The notes below the pieces were generated by a model. It did no database searches. It had not been told where the DNA came from and saw nothing but the letters and a program-made list of their open reading frames with translations. Positions 1 through 8,772 of a stretch of DNA of 64,000 bases are shown here, piece by piece (the first letter of the stretch is position 1; each line of letters starts with the position of its first letter). The position numbers and the translations under genes are program-made. This DNA comes from Bacillota bacterium (GTDB lineage Bacteria; Bacillota; Clostridia; Lachnospirales; Lachnospiraceae): the NCBI GenBank assembly GCA_023407575.1, contig JAEYLX010000049.1, forward strand, positions 62,001-126,000. The letters run 5' to 3'.

Positions 1-260
1 CCCACAAAGAAACATAATAATAATGCTACTAATCTGCTCTTTGAACTCACTGTAATACCATATCCATTATAAGCATTGTTATAGGAAGTATTGTATGTGT
101 TATATGACTGTTGCTGCTGTGGATTATTCATTGCTTCCGCTACATGTTCTCTACAATAGTTCCTTCCCTTTACATCAACTAAGCAATCTGCACAATAAAA
201 CTTCCCACAATAGGTACAGACTCCTGCAGCTTCTCTCTCAGAGTGTATTGTACAATTCAT
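1..260 (-). CDS. TM2-domain membrane protein with N-terminal Cys-rich zinc-finger-like region (partial, 3' end beyond window)
   Basis: The ATG is at 260-258, preceded by a GGAAGG ribosome binding site, and the frame stays open to the window edge, so about 86 residues are seen. The first 45 residues carry Cys/His pairs (CTIHSEREAAGVC, YCGKFYCADC, YCREH) like a B-box or double zinc ribbon. A Gln/Asn/Tyr-rich linker follows. The last visible stretch, KSRLVALLLCFFVG, is the typical opening of a TM2 domain (two helices joined by a polar turn). The function of this architecture is unknown; the zinc finger would face the cytoplasm next to a membrane anchor. The domain call is from pattern recognition and only the first helix is inside the window. 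Confidence 0.7.
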   Translation of the reverse strand, partial: MNCTIHSEREAAGVCTYCGKFYCADCLVDVKGRNYCREHVAEAMNNPQQQQSYNTYNTSYNNAYNGYGITVSSKSRLVALLLCFFV

Positions 261-439
261 AAATATTTACCTTCCTTCTTGAATGAAATGAATTTCGTTC
301 TCTTATTCATTATTATAGCAAAATAAGTAAAATAATTCTACAACAACTGACAATATTATTATATATGTACTTTTCACCAATAATATCATTAAACTATCTT
401 ATCATCCATTATATAATAAATAAATCAAAGTAATTTATT

Positions 440-474
440 AACATTCTGACAAGATTTAGCCAACATTTTGACAA
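440..474. repeat. Direct repeat of 13 bp at 22-bp spacing upstream of the lipoprotein gene
   Basis: Positions 440-452 (aacattctgacaa) and 462-474 (aacattttgacaa) match at 12 of 13 bases. The spacing is 22 bp, about two helical turns. The second copy contains the TTGACA proposed as the -35 box. The layout suits a dimeric activator or repressor site, but this is inference. Confidence 0.4.
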
Positions 475-497
475 ATTAATCCTTTATCTTTTACTAA
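468..497 (+). promoter_or_regulatory. Candidate sigma-A promoter for the lipoprotein gene
   Basis: A perfect TTGACA at 468-473 is followed after 18 bp by TACTAA at 492-497, about 40 bp before the start codon. The -10 match is only moderate. Confidence 0.4.
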
Positions 498-535
498 GAT
501 GCATTTTGTAGCTACCTGATAGGAGGATGATTTAA

Positions 536-1999
536 ATGATAAAAAAAATGCTAATTCTACTTACAGTATTAATATTTGCTCTTGCTTTAACTGCTTGCAG
601 CAGTGCTAAAAAATCTGATGCACCAGTAATTGATAATACTATCGATATAAGTGACGCGGATAAGACGGATGAAAGTGCTACTGATAGTGGACCTAGCGAT
701 GCTCCACTAAGCACCCCCTCACTAACACCTGCAGAGAATCCTGTGGTTACGCCGAATTTACCTGAAAATGAGAACGATACAACAGAGGAAAATAGCGTAA
801 AAGATCCCACCAGTGCCCCAACACCAAACAAAGAGATTACATCTACCCCAACCCCAAAGTTAAAATCTGATGCAAAAAAAGAAACTAACCAAACCAAAAA
901 TGATAATAAACCAACACCAACAAAAGTACCTACTAAAGTTCCAACTAAAATACCAACCAAAGTACCTACTCCAACCATGCCAATTTCTATTGACTCCGAG
1001 CTGTCTGTGAACAGTCCTCTAGCCGATACATCATTAACGCATAACTATAAGGAATCGTTTCTTAAAGTTTATAAATACACCCAAGACTATTATGGTGGTT
1101 GTTGGGATTTCACAAAATCCTACAAAAACGATTTTAATCTTTATACCAACTATTTCACCGGAAGTCTTGTGGATGATACCGAATATGTTGGTTATATGAG
1201 AAGAAGTTATCTTGATAGTAACAATACCTTTAAGGAAGAAATGTTAGGCTACACTTCCGTCTTCTTTTCTCCCTATGAAGATGAGGACGGTAATATATAT
1301 GCCGAAGTCGGTAAGACTTCTCTTTATTCTAAAATTACCAATGATAAATTATTTATATCAAAAATGAATACCAAGGGTAATATTATTTCAAAAATATGTG
1401 TAGGTGATTACGATGAGGATGATCTTGTTTATCAAAATTATATTTTAGTTAAAAAGAATACAGTAGCATTGTTCTTTGATAAGTACAAAGATGGTAAATG
1501 GCAATCTAGCGAAATTAAGTTTATCAATATGGAAGATAGCGAAATAAATAAAGTATTAACTTTTAAAAATAGAGTATCCTATCTTAGTCCAAAAAGTGAT
1601 GGTAATTATTATATAATAACAGCAGACTCCTTTAACGAGGTATATGTATACGATACGAACACCTATGAACTGGTCAATACAATTGACACTACAAAATGCA
1701 AGGAACTGACTACTTATGAATTAAATTATCATATGACAGGCCAACCTTACGATAGTTATACTTATGATACGGATATTCGTGACGGAAAAGTATATTTCCT
1801 TAGACATTCCGGAATTTATGTAACTGATTGTTTAAAGTCAGAATTCTATCAATTATTGGATGGAACTAAATATGAAACTTTCAGCAATATGATTAACCAG
1901 TTTACAAGCTTGCTCGTAGGAAGTAAAGGAGACTTTTATATTATGAGCATCTCCTACAACGCTGAATCACCAGTCGATTTCTGGCATTATACCAGATAA
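536..1999 (+). CDS. Secreted lipoprotein with Pro/Thr-rich linker, unknown function
   Basis: The 487-residue product starts with a lipoprotein signal peptide ending in the lipobox LTAC (Cys21), so it should be lipid-anchored outside the cell. Residues about 25-150 are a low-complexity Ser/Thr/Pro/Asp linker with tandem PTKVPTKVPTKIPTKVPT units. Residues about 165-487 form a globular region rich in Tyr and Asp that I do not recognise; repeated strand-like segments (YYIITADSFNEVYVYD, KVYFLRHSGIYVTD) suggest a beta-propeller or similar all-beta fold. An AGGAGG site at 522-527 supports the ATG. It is probably monocistronic, between a promoter-like region and a hairpin at 2049-2097. Such linkers recur in the other surface proteins of this window. 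Confidence 0.75.
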   Translation: MIKKMLILLTVLIFALALTACSSAKKSDAPVIDNTIDISDADKTDESATDSGPSDAPLSTPSLTPAENPVVTPNLPENENDTTEENSVKDPTSAPTPNKEITSTPTPKLKSDAKKETNQTKNDNKPTPTKVPTKVPTKIPTKVPTPTMPISIDSELSVNSPLADTSLTHNYKESFLKVYKYTQDYYGGCWDFTKSYKNDFNLYTNYFTGSLVDDTEYVGYMRRSYLDSNNTFKEEMLGYTSVFFSPYEDEDGNIYAEVGKTSLYSKITNDKLFISKMNTKGNIISKICVGDYDEDDLVYQNYILVKKNTVALFFDKYKDGKWQSSEIKFINMEDSEINKVLTFKNRVSYLSPKSDGNYYIITADSFNEVYVYDTNTYELVNTIDTTKCKELTTYELNYHMTGQPYDSYTYDTDIRDGKVYFLRHSGIYVTDCLKSEFYQLLDGTKYETFSNMINQFTSLLVGSKGDFYIMSISYNAESPVDFWHYTR

Positions 2000-2048
2000 G
2001 ATTCTATTTCTGATATCAATTCGTTTATAAATGTATTATAATAGAAAA

Positions 2049-2097
2049 AGTAAACGCTAAAACGCTACAATCAGTATCAGCTTTTTAGCGTTTTACT
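2049..2097 (+). terminator. Terminator-like hairpin after the lipoprotein gene
   Basis: The arms 2049-2062 and 2083-2097 (agtaaacgctaaaa / ttttagcgttttact) pair along their length with one bulged base. There is no long T tract beyond the stem; the T run lies within the right arm. Confidence 0.55.
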
Positions 2098-2181
2098 ATG
2101 TTTAGAATAGATTTTATAAACAAGTATTAAGTATCCGCTTGTTCTACAATAAATTTATCATGAAGTACGTGAGGAAATAAA

Positions 2182-2868
2182 ATGATTAGAGAAGTTAGTC
2201 TAAATGAAATATCTGATGGTAAGCTATATGGAATTAATGACTTGGTTAAGGCAGACTGCCACGACTGTAAAGGCTGCTCTGCCTGCTGTCAAGGCATGGG
2301 AAAGTCTATTATTTTAGATCCCTTCGATGTGTATCGTTTATTAAATAATCTTGACTTATCCTTTGAGGAATTATTGAAGGATAAAATAGAGTTAAATGTT
2401 ATGGATGGAATTATTCTGCCTAATCTTAAGATGGCAGGAGTTTCAGAGCAATGTGCTTTTCTGAATTCCGAGGGACGATGCAGCATTCATTCCTATCGTC
2501 CTGGAATATGCAGATTATTTCCTCTTGGGCGGTATTATGAGAACAATTCCTTTCAATATTTTCTACAGATTCATGAATGTAGAAGCGAGAATAGAACAAA
2601 GATAAAGGTTCGAAAGTGGATTGATACTCCAGACTATAAGAACAATGAACCGTTTATTACTGACTGGCACTACTTTATCAAGGATGTACAAATCCTATTA
2701 AAAAGCACCCAGGAGGATAGTAAAGTCAAGGCAATCACAATGTATCTGCTAAAGACCTTTTATCTAACCCCCTATGATGCTAATTTAGATTTTTATGTAC
2801 AATTCAACGAGCGTTTAAATGCAGCACGAAGCTATCTTTCATTTCAAACAGAAGCAAACCAACCATAA
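2182..2868 (+). CDS. YkgJ-type cysteine-cluster protein
   Basis: This 228-residue protein has the dense cysteine motif of the YkgJ / CxxCxxCC family: Cys26, Cys29, Cys32, Cys35 and Cys36 in DCHDCKGCSACCQGMG. Further conserved cysteines follow in EQCAFL, GRCSIHSYRPGIC and near HECRSE. The family is thought to bind a metal (zinc or an Fe-S cluster) and has no firmly assigned reaction. The start follows a gtgaggaaataaa leader. Its 3' end overlaps the convergent EamA gene by 65 bp, so the last 21 codons are coding on both strands. Confidence 0.8.
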   Translation: MIREVSLNEISDGKLYGINDLVKADCHDCKGCSACCQGMGKSIILDPFDVYRLLNNLDLSFEELLKDKIELNVMDGIILPNLKMAGVSEQCAFLNSEGRCSIHSYRPGICRLFPLGRYYENNSFQYFLQIHECRSENRTKIKVRKWIDTPDYKNNEPFITDWHYFIKDVQILLKSTQEDSKVKAITMYLLKTFYLTPYDANLDFYVQFNERLNAARSYLSFQTEANQP

Positions 2869-3694
2869 CAATCAGGCCTCCAATTACTGTTCCCATATTA
2901 GGCAGCTCTCCTAACATAATGGCACCTAATATAGCCGTGAGAAAGGGAGATACAAAAATATAATTTGTTACATCACTGGTTTTTGGTGCCAGGGCTATCG
3001 CTCTTGACCACAAGGTATAGGCGATACCGCTGCATCCCACTCCCAATATTAAAACACTGATAATAGCTAATGGAGATGCCACACTAAGCTCTGGTATTGA
3101 TTTTGGCAGAAATACCAGCAACAACACAGTGGAAGTAAGCATGCTGTAGGAGGTGGTCTGAACTGGTGTGTAGCGTAGTGTTAGCTTTCGTTGTAAAATA
3201 TTATAAATACTGAAGGATACAGAGGCAATCAAGATCCAATAAATACCTGAATTAATGGATAGAACACCATCCCAAAGACAGATGATACTTACTCCCACTA
3301 GTTGTATTACAACTGCAAACCATTTCATTTTACTTAATCTTTCACCAAAGCAAAAGTTCGCTATTACTGCTGTTATAACTGGCGTTGTGGAAATGATAAT
3401 GCTTGAGGTTGCCGCAGTCACACTTGCTGCACCTATATTAAAGGTCACCACATAGAGTGCAAAACCAAAAATTCCAGTTAAAAATATAATTGGCAGGTCT
3501 TTGAGTTTAGGAAGGGGAACTTTTTTAATTACTAATACAAAGATTAGATAGATGGAAGCTACCACATATCGTAATACGCTTAAAGAAAGAGCCGAAAAGT
3601 GCTCCAGCCCGATTTTTGTAAATATATATGCTAAGACCCAGATGATAATTGTAATCATTGCATAAACTTTGTAGATATTCTTTTGAGTTTTCAT
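2804..3694 (-). CDS. EamA/DMT-superfamily transporter
   Basis: The product is a 296-residue polytopic membrane protein with ten predicted helices in two homologous halves of about 140 residues, the normal size and layout of EamA (RhaT/YdcZ-like) metabolite exporters. The first half starts MITIIIWVLAYIFTKIGLEHF; the second contains SVSFSIYNILQRKLT and GVGCSGIAYTLWSRAI, typical of the repeat. Substrate is not predictable. It is transcribed away from the lac module and has a promoter-like TTGACA upstream. The C-terminus overlaps the YkgJ-like gene by 65 bp. Confidence 0.85.
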   Translation of the reverse strand: MKTQKNIYKVYAMITIIIWVLAYIFTKIGLEHFSALSLSVLRYVVASIYLIFVLVIKKVPLPKLKDLPIIFLTGIFGFALYVVTFNIGAASVTAATSSIIISTTPVITAVIANFCFGERLSKMKWFAVVIQLVGVSIICLWDGVLSINSGIYWILIASVSFSIYNILQRKLTLRYTPVQTTSYSMLTSTVLLLVFLPKSIPELSVASPLAIISVLILGVGCSGIAYTLWSRAIALAPKTSDVTNYIFVSPFLTAILGAIMLGELPNMGTVIGGLIVMVGLLLFEMKDSFVLHLNAR

Positions 3695-3756
3695 CGTTAT
3701 CTCATTTCTTCAGTTTTATTTTCTAGGTTTATAATGTTATTCCATATAACTTTTAT

Positions 3757-3785
3757 TTTCTAATCCCCCCTAAATACGATGTCAA
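3757..3785 (-). promoter_or_regulatory. Candidate promoter for the EamA gene
   Basis: On the minus strand TTGACA (3785-3780) and TAGAAA (3762-3757) are separated by 17 bp, about 65 bp upstream of the start codon. Confidence 0.45.
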
Positions 3786-3910
3786 ATTACTCTTTAACAA
3801 ATGCATTAATCTACTATTTTTCTATATAATCTGTAGGCATGTATTGATGATATACCAATAAAATCATTGTGTCAATGAGGTATGATTGAAAGAAAATGGC
3901 TTATATGCAG

Positions 3911-3958
3911 AAAGGACTTCAAACTGAAATTCATGGGAATTTCAGTTTGAAGTCCTTT
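3911..3958. terminator. Perfect 22-bp inverted repeat, probable terminator of the lac operon
   Basis: The arms 3911-3932 and 3937-3958 are perfect complements with a 4-nt loop. The position, about 70 bp past the lacM stop, fits the end of the lac transcript. A TTTTAAAT tail is present on the plus strand but only a short T run on the minus strand, so the 22-bp length may compensate. Confidence 0.65.
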
Positions 3959-4027
3959 TAAATAATGTCTGGATTTACCTATCCTTCACATTCTATTTAA
4001 TTATAATGCCTTAAATTTTGAGTATAT

Positions 4028-5017
4028 TTATAGCATTTCTGCTTTCGAAATCTTAAAGGAATATGTGATATCCTTCCTTGCATCAATATGATAATCCACT
4101 TCTACATCTGCTCCCCAGCTATCAATGCCTCCTACTCCTCTGACAGCACCGAGAATACATACCACAGTTCTTCTCGCTAAGGGGAGTTCTTCCTGATGAG
4201 TAGCATTTTCTAATTCCCCTGCTGTGTAAGGGAGGCAGGTGAAGGCAAACTCTTTGTCCCTTTGTGCAAATCTAAGTCCAAAGATTTTATTGCTCTGATA
4301 AGTATTATCCTTTGTGGTATTGCGATATACTTCCAACCACTTTGTATTCATATGAACATTGCTATCCTGGGGGACTAAATATTTCGTTACAGGAAGTCCT
4401 TCTACTTCATAAACTCCTGGAACTCCTCCCGCCATTCGATCCGGATAAGTTTCACCGGATAACCCTTCATACCGATATCCGATTGCCTTGGTGGGCATAA
4501 TAAAACGCATTCCGAACACAGGAAGTTCAGGTAAATCTACGTTTCCATGGTAGCAAACACTTACTTCAATTTCACCACAGGTAGACACTTCATATGCTAC
4601 CACAACCTCTGTAGCTGGTGTGGTAATCGTCCTATAGGTATAGATAATTTTAATGGTTTGTGCTGTTTCATCTTTTGTATATTGATTATTCACAGGTGCC
4701 AACGGCAGTTCAATCTGTTTTCCATCCACAACAACCTCAGCTGCGATGGTTTCAATGAACATATCTGCACTAAGCCACACACCGGAACGCAAAGGAAACT
4801 TGTTGCCTCTGTCATTGTCCGTGGTAGCACGCCAGAAGGTAGGCTTAGGTGTGCGATATAACCATTCTCTGCCATCAATTACAAGGGATTCCAGACCTCC
4901 AGATTGATAAGAAAATATATAATGAAAGTCTTTTCCATGTACACCTAAGGTACAATCACCGTACACAAGTTTAAGTTGTTTCTCTTGCCCTTGAAGCTCC
5001 TTATTTATGCAATCCAT
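4028..5017 (-). CDS. lacM: Beta-galactosidase small subunit (LacM-type)
   Basis: The 329 residues correspond to the C-terminal domain 5 (Bgal_small_N) of large family GH2 beta-galactosidases. The diagnostic start of this domain is visible: PTFWRATTDNDRGN at about residues 59-72, followed by LRSGVWLSADMF. The end has the usual beta-sandwich signature EYEVSTCGEIEVSV / FGMRF. Lactobacilli and Leuconostoc split this enzyme into LacL (about 628 aa) and LacM (about 320-330 aa) that assemble into a heterodimer; sizes here match closely. The ATG lies inside the end of lacL (17-bp overlap), implying translational coupling. It is the last gene of the sugar operon. Confidence 0.88.
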   Translation of the reverse strand: MDCINKELQGQEKQLKLVYGDCTLGVHGKDFHYIFSYQSGGLESLVIDGREWLYRTPKPTFWRATTDNDRGNKFPLRSGVWLSADMFIETIAAEVVVDGKQIELPLAPVNNQYTKDETAQTIKIIYTYRTITTPATEVVVAYEVSTCGEIEVSVCYHGNVDLPELPVFGMRFIMPTKAIGYRYEGLSGETYPDRMAGGVPGVYEVEGLPVTKYLVPQDSNVHMNTKWLEVYRNTTKDNTYQSNKIFGLRFAQRDKEFAFTCLPYTAGELENATHQEELPLARRTVVCILGAVRGVGGIDSWGADVEVDYHIDARKDITYSFKISKAEML

Positions 5018-6887
5018 AATAGTATCTCACCTCCTGCAATGCTGGTTTTTCAGTACGGTCTGCAAATACAATTCCATTTCCAGAGAATTCATAATCAGAG
5101 GGTCGATCATCAAAGTCTCCGCCATATCTTAACACTTTTTCCCCCGTAATTTCATCCTGAACAAAGAGTGCCTGATCAATGTAATCCCAGATAAAACCAC
5201 CCTGATACATCTCATACTTTTCAATTAAGTCTATATAGGATTTCATGCCGCCCAAGGAATTTCCCATATCATGCATATATTCACACAGGATAAATGGTTT
5301 CTGTGGGTCAGCCTCCAGATATTCAACAATACTTTGTGGAGATGCATACATACGACTCTCCACATCGGATATTGTTTCATTATAATCCCTGTTATGAAAT
5401 ACACCTTCATAATGAACCAGGCGGCTGTTATCGATCTCCTTGTAATATCGATTTGCATGTTCGATATTGTCTCCTGCATAGGATTCATTGCCCAGGGACC
5501 AGAATAAAATTGAGGTGTGATTTTTGAAGGTTTCAAAGTTCGTTCTTGCTCGGTCAAGGACAACCTCTTTCCACTGTGGTATACTGCCGGGTACATTCCA
5601 GGAAGGATCTATTCGTCCCATCTTCTGCCAGGAACCATGGGATTCCAAATTCATTTCTGCCATCATATAGATACCATTTTCATCACAGAGATTGTACCAG
5701 GGAATCTGGTCCGGATAATGACAGGTCCTAACAGCATTGATGCTGTTGTCTTTGAATAACTGGATATCCCAGTTCATTTCTTTTCTATCTATGCATCTAC
5801 CACTTTCGGCACTCCATTCATGACGGTTAACACCATTCAGAATAAGCCTATTTCCGTTCAATAAAATAATCTTATTCTTTATTTCTATTCTTCGAAAACC
5901 GATTTTATATGGAACAACTTCCATAAGATTGCCTGCTGTATCATAGAGTTCCAGTTCCAATGTATATAAATATGGATTATGATTATCCCAAGGAATAATA
6001 GTTTCGATAGCTTCTGGTACAAGTTTCATATTTTCAGAAATTGGAGCTGTCTTCTGTACTAGGATCTTCCTTTGAGCATCCTTCAAATATATCTTTATAT
6101 CCCCTGGTTGTTCTAAGTAAGAAATCTTCAGGTCAAGAGCCAGAGTCCCCGATGTATTATCCTCATTCAGTACCGGTCTCACCCACATATCTTCAACATG
6201 AATCTCTGGCTTTGCATATAGAGTTACATTTCTATAGATTCCAAAAAAGCGGAAGAAGTCCTGATCCTCCAAGAAAACTGCTGAACTTCTCTTATGCACC
6301 TCCACTGCAAGCACGTTACCCTTTTCTCTGATAAATGGAGTTAAGTCAAATTCCGAAGGTGTGAAGCTGTCTTCGGCATAACCTACAAACTCCCCGTTTA
6401 GCCATACAAACATCGCCTGCTCCACTCCTTCAAAGCAAACACAGACTCTTTTGCCAAGCAATCCTTCCTCCAAATCAAAGGTCTTAAGATAGGAACCAAC
6501 TGGATTATAAGAAGCCTTGCTAAAAGCTCCTTCTCCCTTATCCTTACCATCCAGACTATAAGCTGGACGTCTGAACTGATGACCTTCCCAGGGATACATG
6601 GTATTAATATAGTGAATTTGATCATATCCAGCCAACTCAATATGACCAGGTACTTTTATTTCTTCAAATTCTTCTTGTTTAAATTCTTCTTTAAAAAAAT
6701 CTGTGGGCCGTTCCTTTGAATTCATGCTGTAATGAAACTTCCAAACACCATTTAAGGATTGTTGTAAGGAATTTACTTCTGTCTGCATTTCTTCTGCGTT
6801 ACAAAAAAATGCATGGTCACTATGTGCTGGTAATTGATTGACTCTAAAAATCTCTGGATTATCCAAATAATTAATGTCTGGTTTCAT
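5001..6887 (-). CDS. lacL: Beta-galactosidase large subunit (LacL-type, GH2)
   Basis: The 628-residue protein holds GH2 domains 1-4: sugar-binding jelly roll (about 40-215), Ig-like domain (about 220-325) and the TIM barrel (about 330-628). Catalytic residues are visible: acid/base Glu468 in FWSLGNES and nucleophile Glu536 in FILCEYMHDMGNS, close to E. coli LacZ Glu461 and Glu537. It would hydrolyse lactose or other beta-galactosides in the cytoplasm after import by the adjacent ABC system. The length is that of LacL proteins, and the missing domain 5 is supplied by lacM, which starts within its last codons. A simple frameshift of one lacZ is less likely because lacM has its own ATG and both products match known subunit lengths. 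Confidence 0.9.
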   Translation of the reverse strand: MKPDINYLDNPEIFRVNQLPAHSDHAFFCNAEEMQTEVNSLQQSLNGVWKFHYSMNSKERPTDFFKEEFKQEEFEEIKVPGHIELAGYDQIHYINTMYPWEGHQFRRPAYSLDGKDKGEGAFSKASYNPVGSYLKTFDLEEGLLGKRVCVCFEGVEQAMFVWLNGEFVGYAEDSFTPSEFDLTPFIREKGNVLAVEVHKRSSAVFLEDQDFFRFFGIYRNVTLYAKPEIHVEDMWVRPVLNEDNTSGTLALDLKISYLEQPGDIKIYLKDAQRKILVQKTAPISENMKLVPEAIETIIPWDNHNPYLYTLELELYDTAGNLMEVVPYKIGFRRIEIKNKIILLNGNRLILNGVNRHEWSAESGRCIDRKEMNWDIQLFKDNSINAVRTCHYPDQIPWYNLCDENGIYMMAEMNLESHGSWQKMGRIDPSWNVPGSIPQWKEVVLDRARTNFETFKNHTSILFWSLGNESYAGDNIEHANRYYKEIDNSRLVHYEGVFHNRDYNETISDVESRMYASPQSIVEYLEADPQKPFILCEYMHDMGNSLGGMKSYIDLIEKYEMYQGGFIWDYIDQALFVQDEITGEKVLRYGGDFDDRPSDYEFSGNGIVFADRTEKPALQEVRYYYGLHK

Positions 6888-6963
6888 ATTAATTCTCCAA
6901 TCCTACGAAAAACTTAATTTCTGCATAAGTACAAGTCTGTAAAAGTAACTATTATTCACCCAA

Positions 6964-7797
6964 TTATTCTTTTACAGAACCTGAGGTAACACCGGCAATA
7001 ATGTACTTCTGGAAAAAGATATAGATTAAAATTGTCGCCATCATTACTATTATAATACCAGCTGCAAGTAGTTGCCAAGAGCCTTGTTGAGCATTTGCAA
7101 AATTCATAATATAAGTGGTAAGTGTTCGTAGTTTATTCTTTGGCATATATAAATAAGGAATATACATGTCATTGATTATATTGATGGCTTTAATAATAAC
7201 AACCGTTGCTGTCGCTGGTGCAAGAAGGGGAAATATAATCCTTCGAAATAATCCAAAATAGGAACATCCATCCAGTAGTGCTGCTTCATCCAGGGTCACC
7301 GGAATACCGGATAAGAACTGTCTGTAGATATAAAGCTGCATAAGGTCTGCTGCGATATAAATAACGATGGGAGCACCCAGGGTATTGTATAAATGTAATC
7401 CTTGTATAATCTGAAATCTTGCAATTTCAGTAACAAAGTTGGGAATTAACATACCAACAAAGAACAGAGCCACTACAATCTTTTTACCTCTAAATTGAAA
7501 ACGTTCAATAATAAAAGCTGTAATAGTACCAAACATAACGTTAAAGAAAATGGAAACTACCAATATAATCCCAGTATTTTTAAAACCTAATAATAAATAC
7601 TTATCCGATAAAACCTTCTTAAAATTATCAAAAGTTATTTTACCCCAATCAGGCAGAAGCAAGGGAGAGGTATTTACCATATCAGCCTTTGTTTTTAATG
7701 CTGCAAACAACGTCAACAGAATCGGTAGTAATACAACTACTACCATACCGATACATATGATTTGTTTAAGCAACTGTACTGTTATTCTTTTTTGCAT
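6964..7797 (-). CDS. Carbohydrate ABC transporter permease (MalG-like)
   Basis: The 277-residue product has six predicted membrane helices and the EAA loop EAALLDGCSYFGLFRRIIFPLL that docks the ATPase subunit. Length and C-terminal ending (KYIIAGVTSGSVKE) are typical of the MalG/YesQ group. It overlaps the preceding permease gene by 32 bp. No ATPase gene is present here, as usual for CUT1 importers that share an MsmX-type ATPase encoded elsewhere. Context with lacLM suggests a galactoside substrate; this is inference. Confidence 0.92.
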   Translation of the reverse strand: MQKRITVQLLKQIICIGMVVVVLLPILLTLFAALKTKADMVNTSPLLLPDWGKITFDNFKKVLSDKYLLLGFKNTGIILVVSIFFNVMFGTITAFIIERFQFRGKKIVVALFFVGMLIPNFVTEIARFQIIQGLHLYNTLGAPIVIYIAADLMQLYIYRQFLSGIPVTLDEAALLDGCSYFGLFRRIIFPLLAPATATVVIIKAINIINDMYIPYLYMPKNKLRTLTTYIMNFANAQQGSWQLLAAGIIIVMMATILIYIFFQKYIIAGVTSGSVKE

Positions 7798-8692
7798 GTG
7801 TCTTCCTCCTATCCCTTAATACCACACCATGAATGAATTTGTTCTGTATAAAATAAATAACTACGATTAATAGCATAATGGTAACCGCCATTGTAGAAGC
7901 GAGACCAAAGTTAGAGAATGTAAAAGCAGTCTTGATTGTATATAAGGTAAAGGTGGAAGATGCATATCCAGGACCACCCGAGGTCATTACAAATGGAATA
8001 TCAAATACTTGAAGTGCTCCTCTAATATTATCAAACAGAACAAAATCCACCATTAACATTATTGCAGGCACCTGAATGTATCGGAACAACTGCCAGGAAT
8101 TTGTACCATCTACCTTTGCCGCTTCTCCTATATCCTGGGGGATGGACTGTAGTGCTGCCATGAATAAAATTACATGATAACCGCTGAATCTCCAAACAGA
8201 TACAAAGGAGAGCACGTAATTCACAATGGAAGAATCTGATAACCAGTTCTGACTTAGGAAATCCAACTTAAATAATTCTAAAATGGCATCAAAAGCACCA
8301 TTGATGGGTGAAAAGAAGTAAGAAAAGGCATAGGCAATTGCAACACCATTAATAATGTAGGGCATAAAAACCATTGTCTTATAAAACTTAGCTGCCCGCA
8401 GCTTCGTGGTTAATAAAACAGCAAACCCCAACTCTACTGGTATCATTAAAAAGTGAACAATAAAATAAACCGCATTGTTCTTTAACGATAACCATAGGTC
8501 TGCGTTTTGAAACATGGAAAAATAATTACCAAAACCAATAAATTTACTTTCCTTAGAAAATCCATCCCAGTTTGTAAAACTCATACGAATTAAATCACCA
8601 GCCGGAACCACTACAAACCCTATCAGAAGTAATACAGGTACTATAAGTGATATTAGAATGAACCACATTCGATTTCTATTTAATTTCGACAT
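7766..8692 (-). CDS. Carbohydrate ABC transporter permease (MalF-like)
   Basis: The 308-residue membrane protein has six helices and the EAA motif GEAAKVDGTNSWQLFRYIQVP. It pairs with the downstream MalG-like permease to form the channel of a CUT1 sugar importer. An AGGAGG site lies just upstream of the ATG, and 80 bp separate it from the binding-protein gene, consistent with one operon. Confidence 0.92.
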   Translation of the reverse strand: MSKLNRNRMWFILISLIVPVLLLIGFVVVPAGDLIRMSFTNWDGFSKESKFIGFGNYFSMFQNADLWLSLKNNAVYFIVHFLMIPVELGFAVLLTTKLRAAKFYKTMVFMPYIINGVAIAYAFSYFFSPINGAFDAILELFKLDFLSQNWLSDSSIVNYVLSFVSVWRFSGYHVILFMAALQSIPQDIGEAAKVDGTNSWQLFRYIQVPAIMLMVDFVLFDNIRGALQVFDIPFVMTSGGPGYASSTFTLYTIKTAFTFSNFGLASTMAVTIMLLIVVIYFIQNKFIHGVVLRDRRKTHAKKNNSTVA

Positions 8693-8772
8693 AACAACCT
8701 CCTGATAGTATATGGGGCAGTTGTAACGTAAACATTTTACAACGGCCCCATAACCATTAAAATATGATATAA

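Larger units (their letters stand above)
3695..4027. other. Intergenic region between EamA gene and lacM
   Basis: It holds the EamA promoter candidate near 3757-3785 and the long hairpin at 3911-3958. Otherwise it is AT-rich with no convincing coding sequence. Confidence 0.6.

Noticed and set aside
532..978. Minus-strand 148-aa frame rich in Gly/Val/Leu
   Set aside because: It is the antisense of the Thr/Pro linker of the lipoprotein gene and has no ribosome binding site.
4990..5030. Sequencing frameshift splitting one lacZ
   Set aside because: Both parts match the known lengths of LacL and LacM, lacM has its own ATG in the overlap, and split enzymes are established. A frameshift cannot be excluded without reads.
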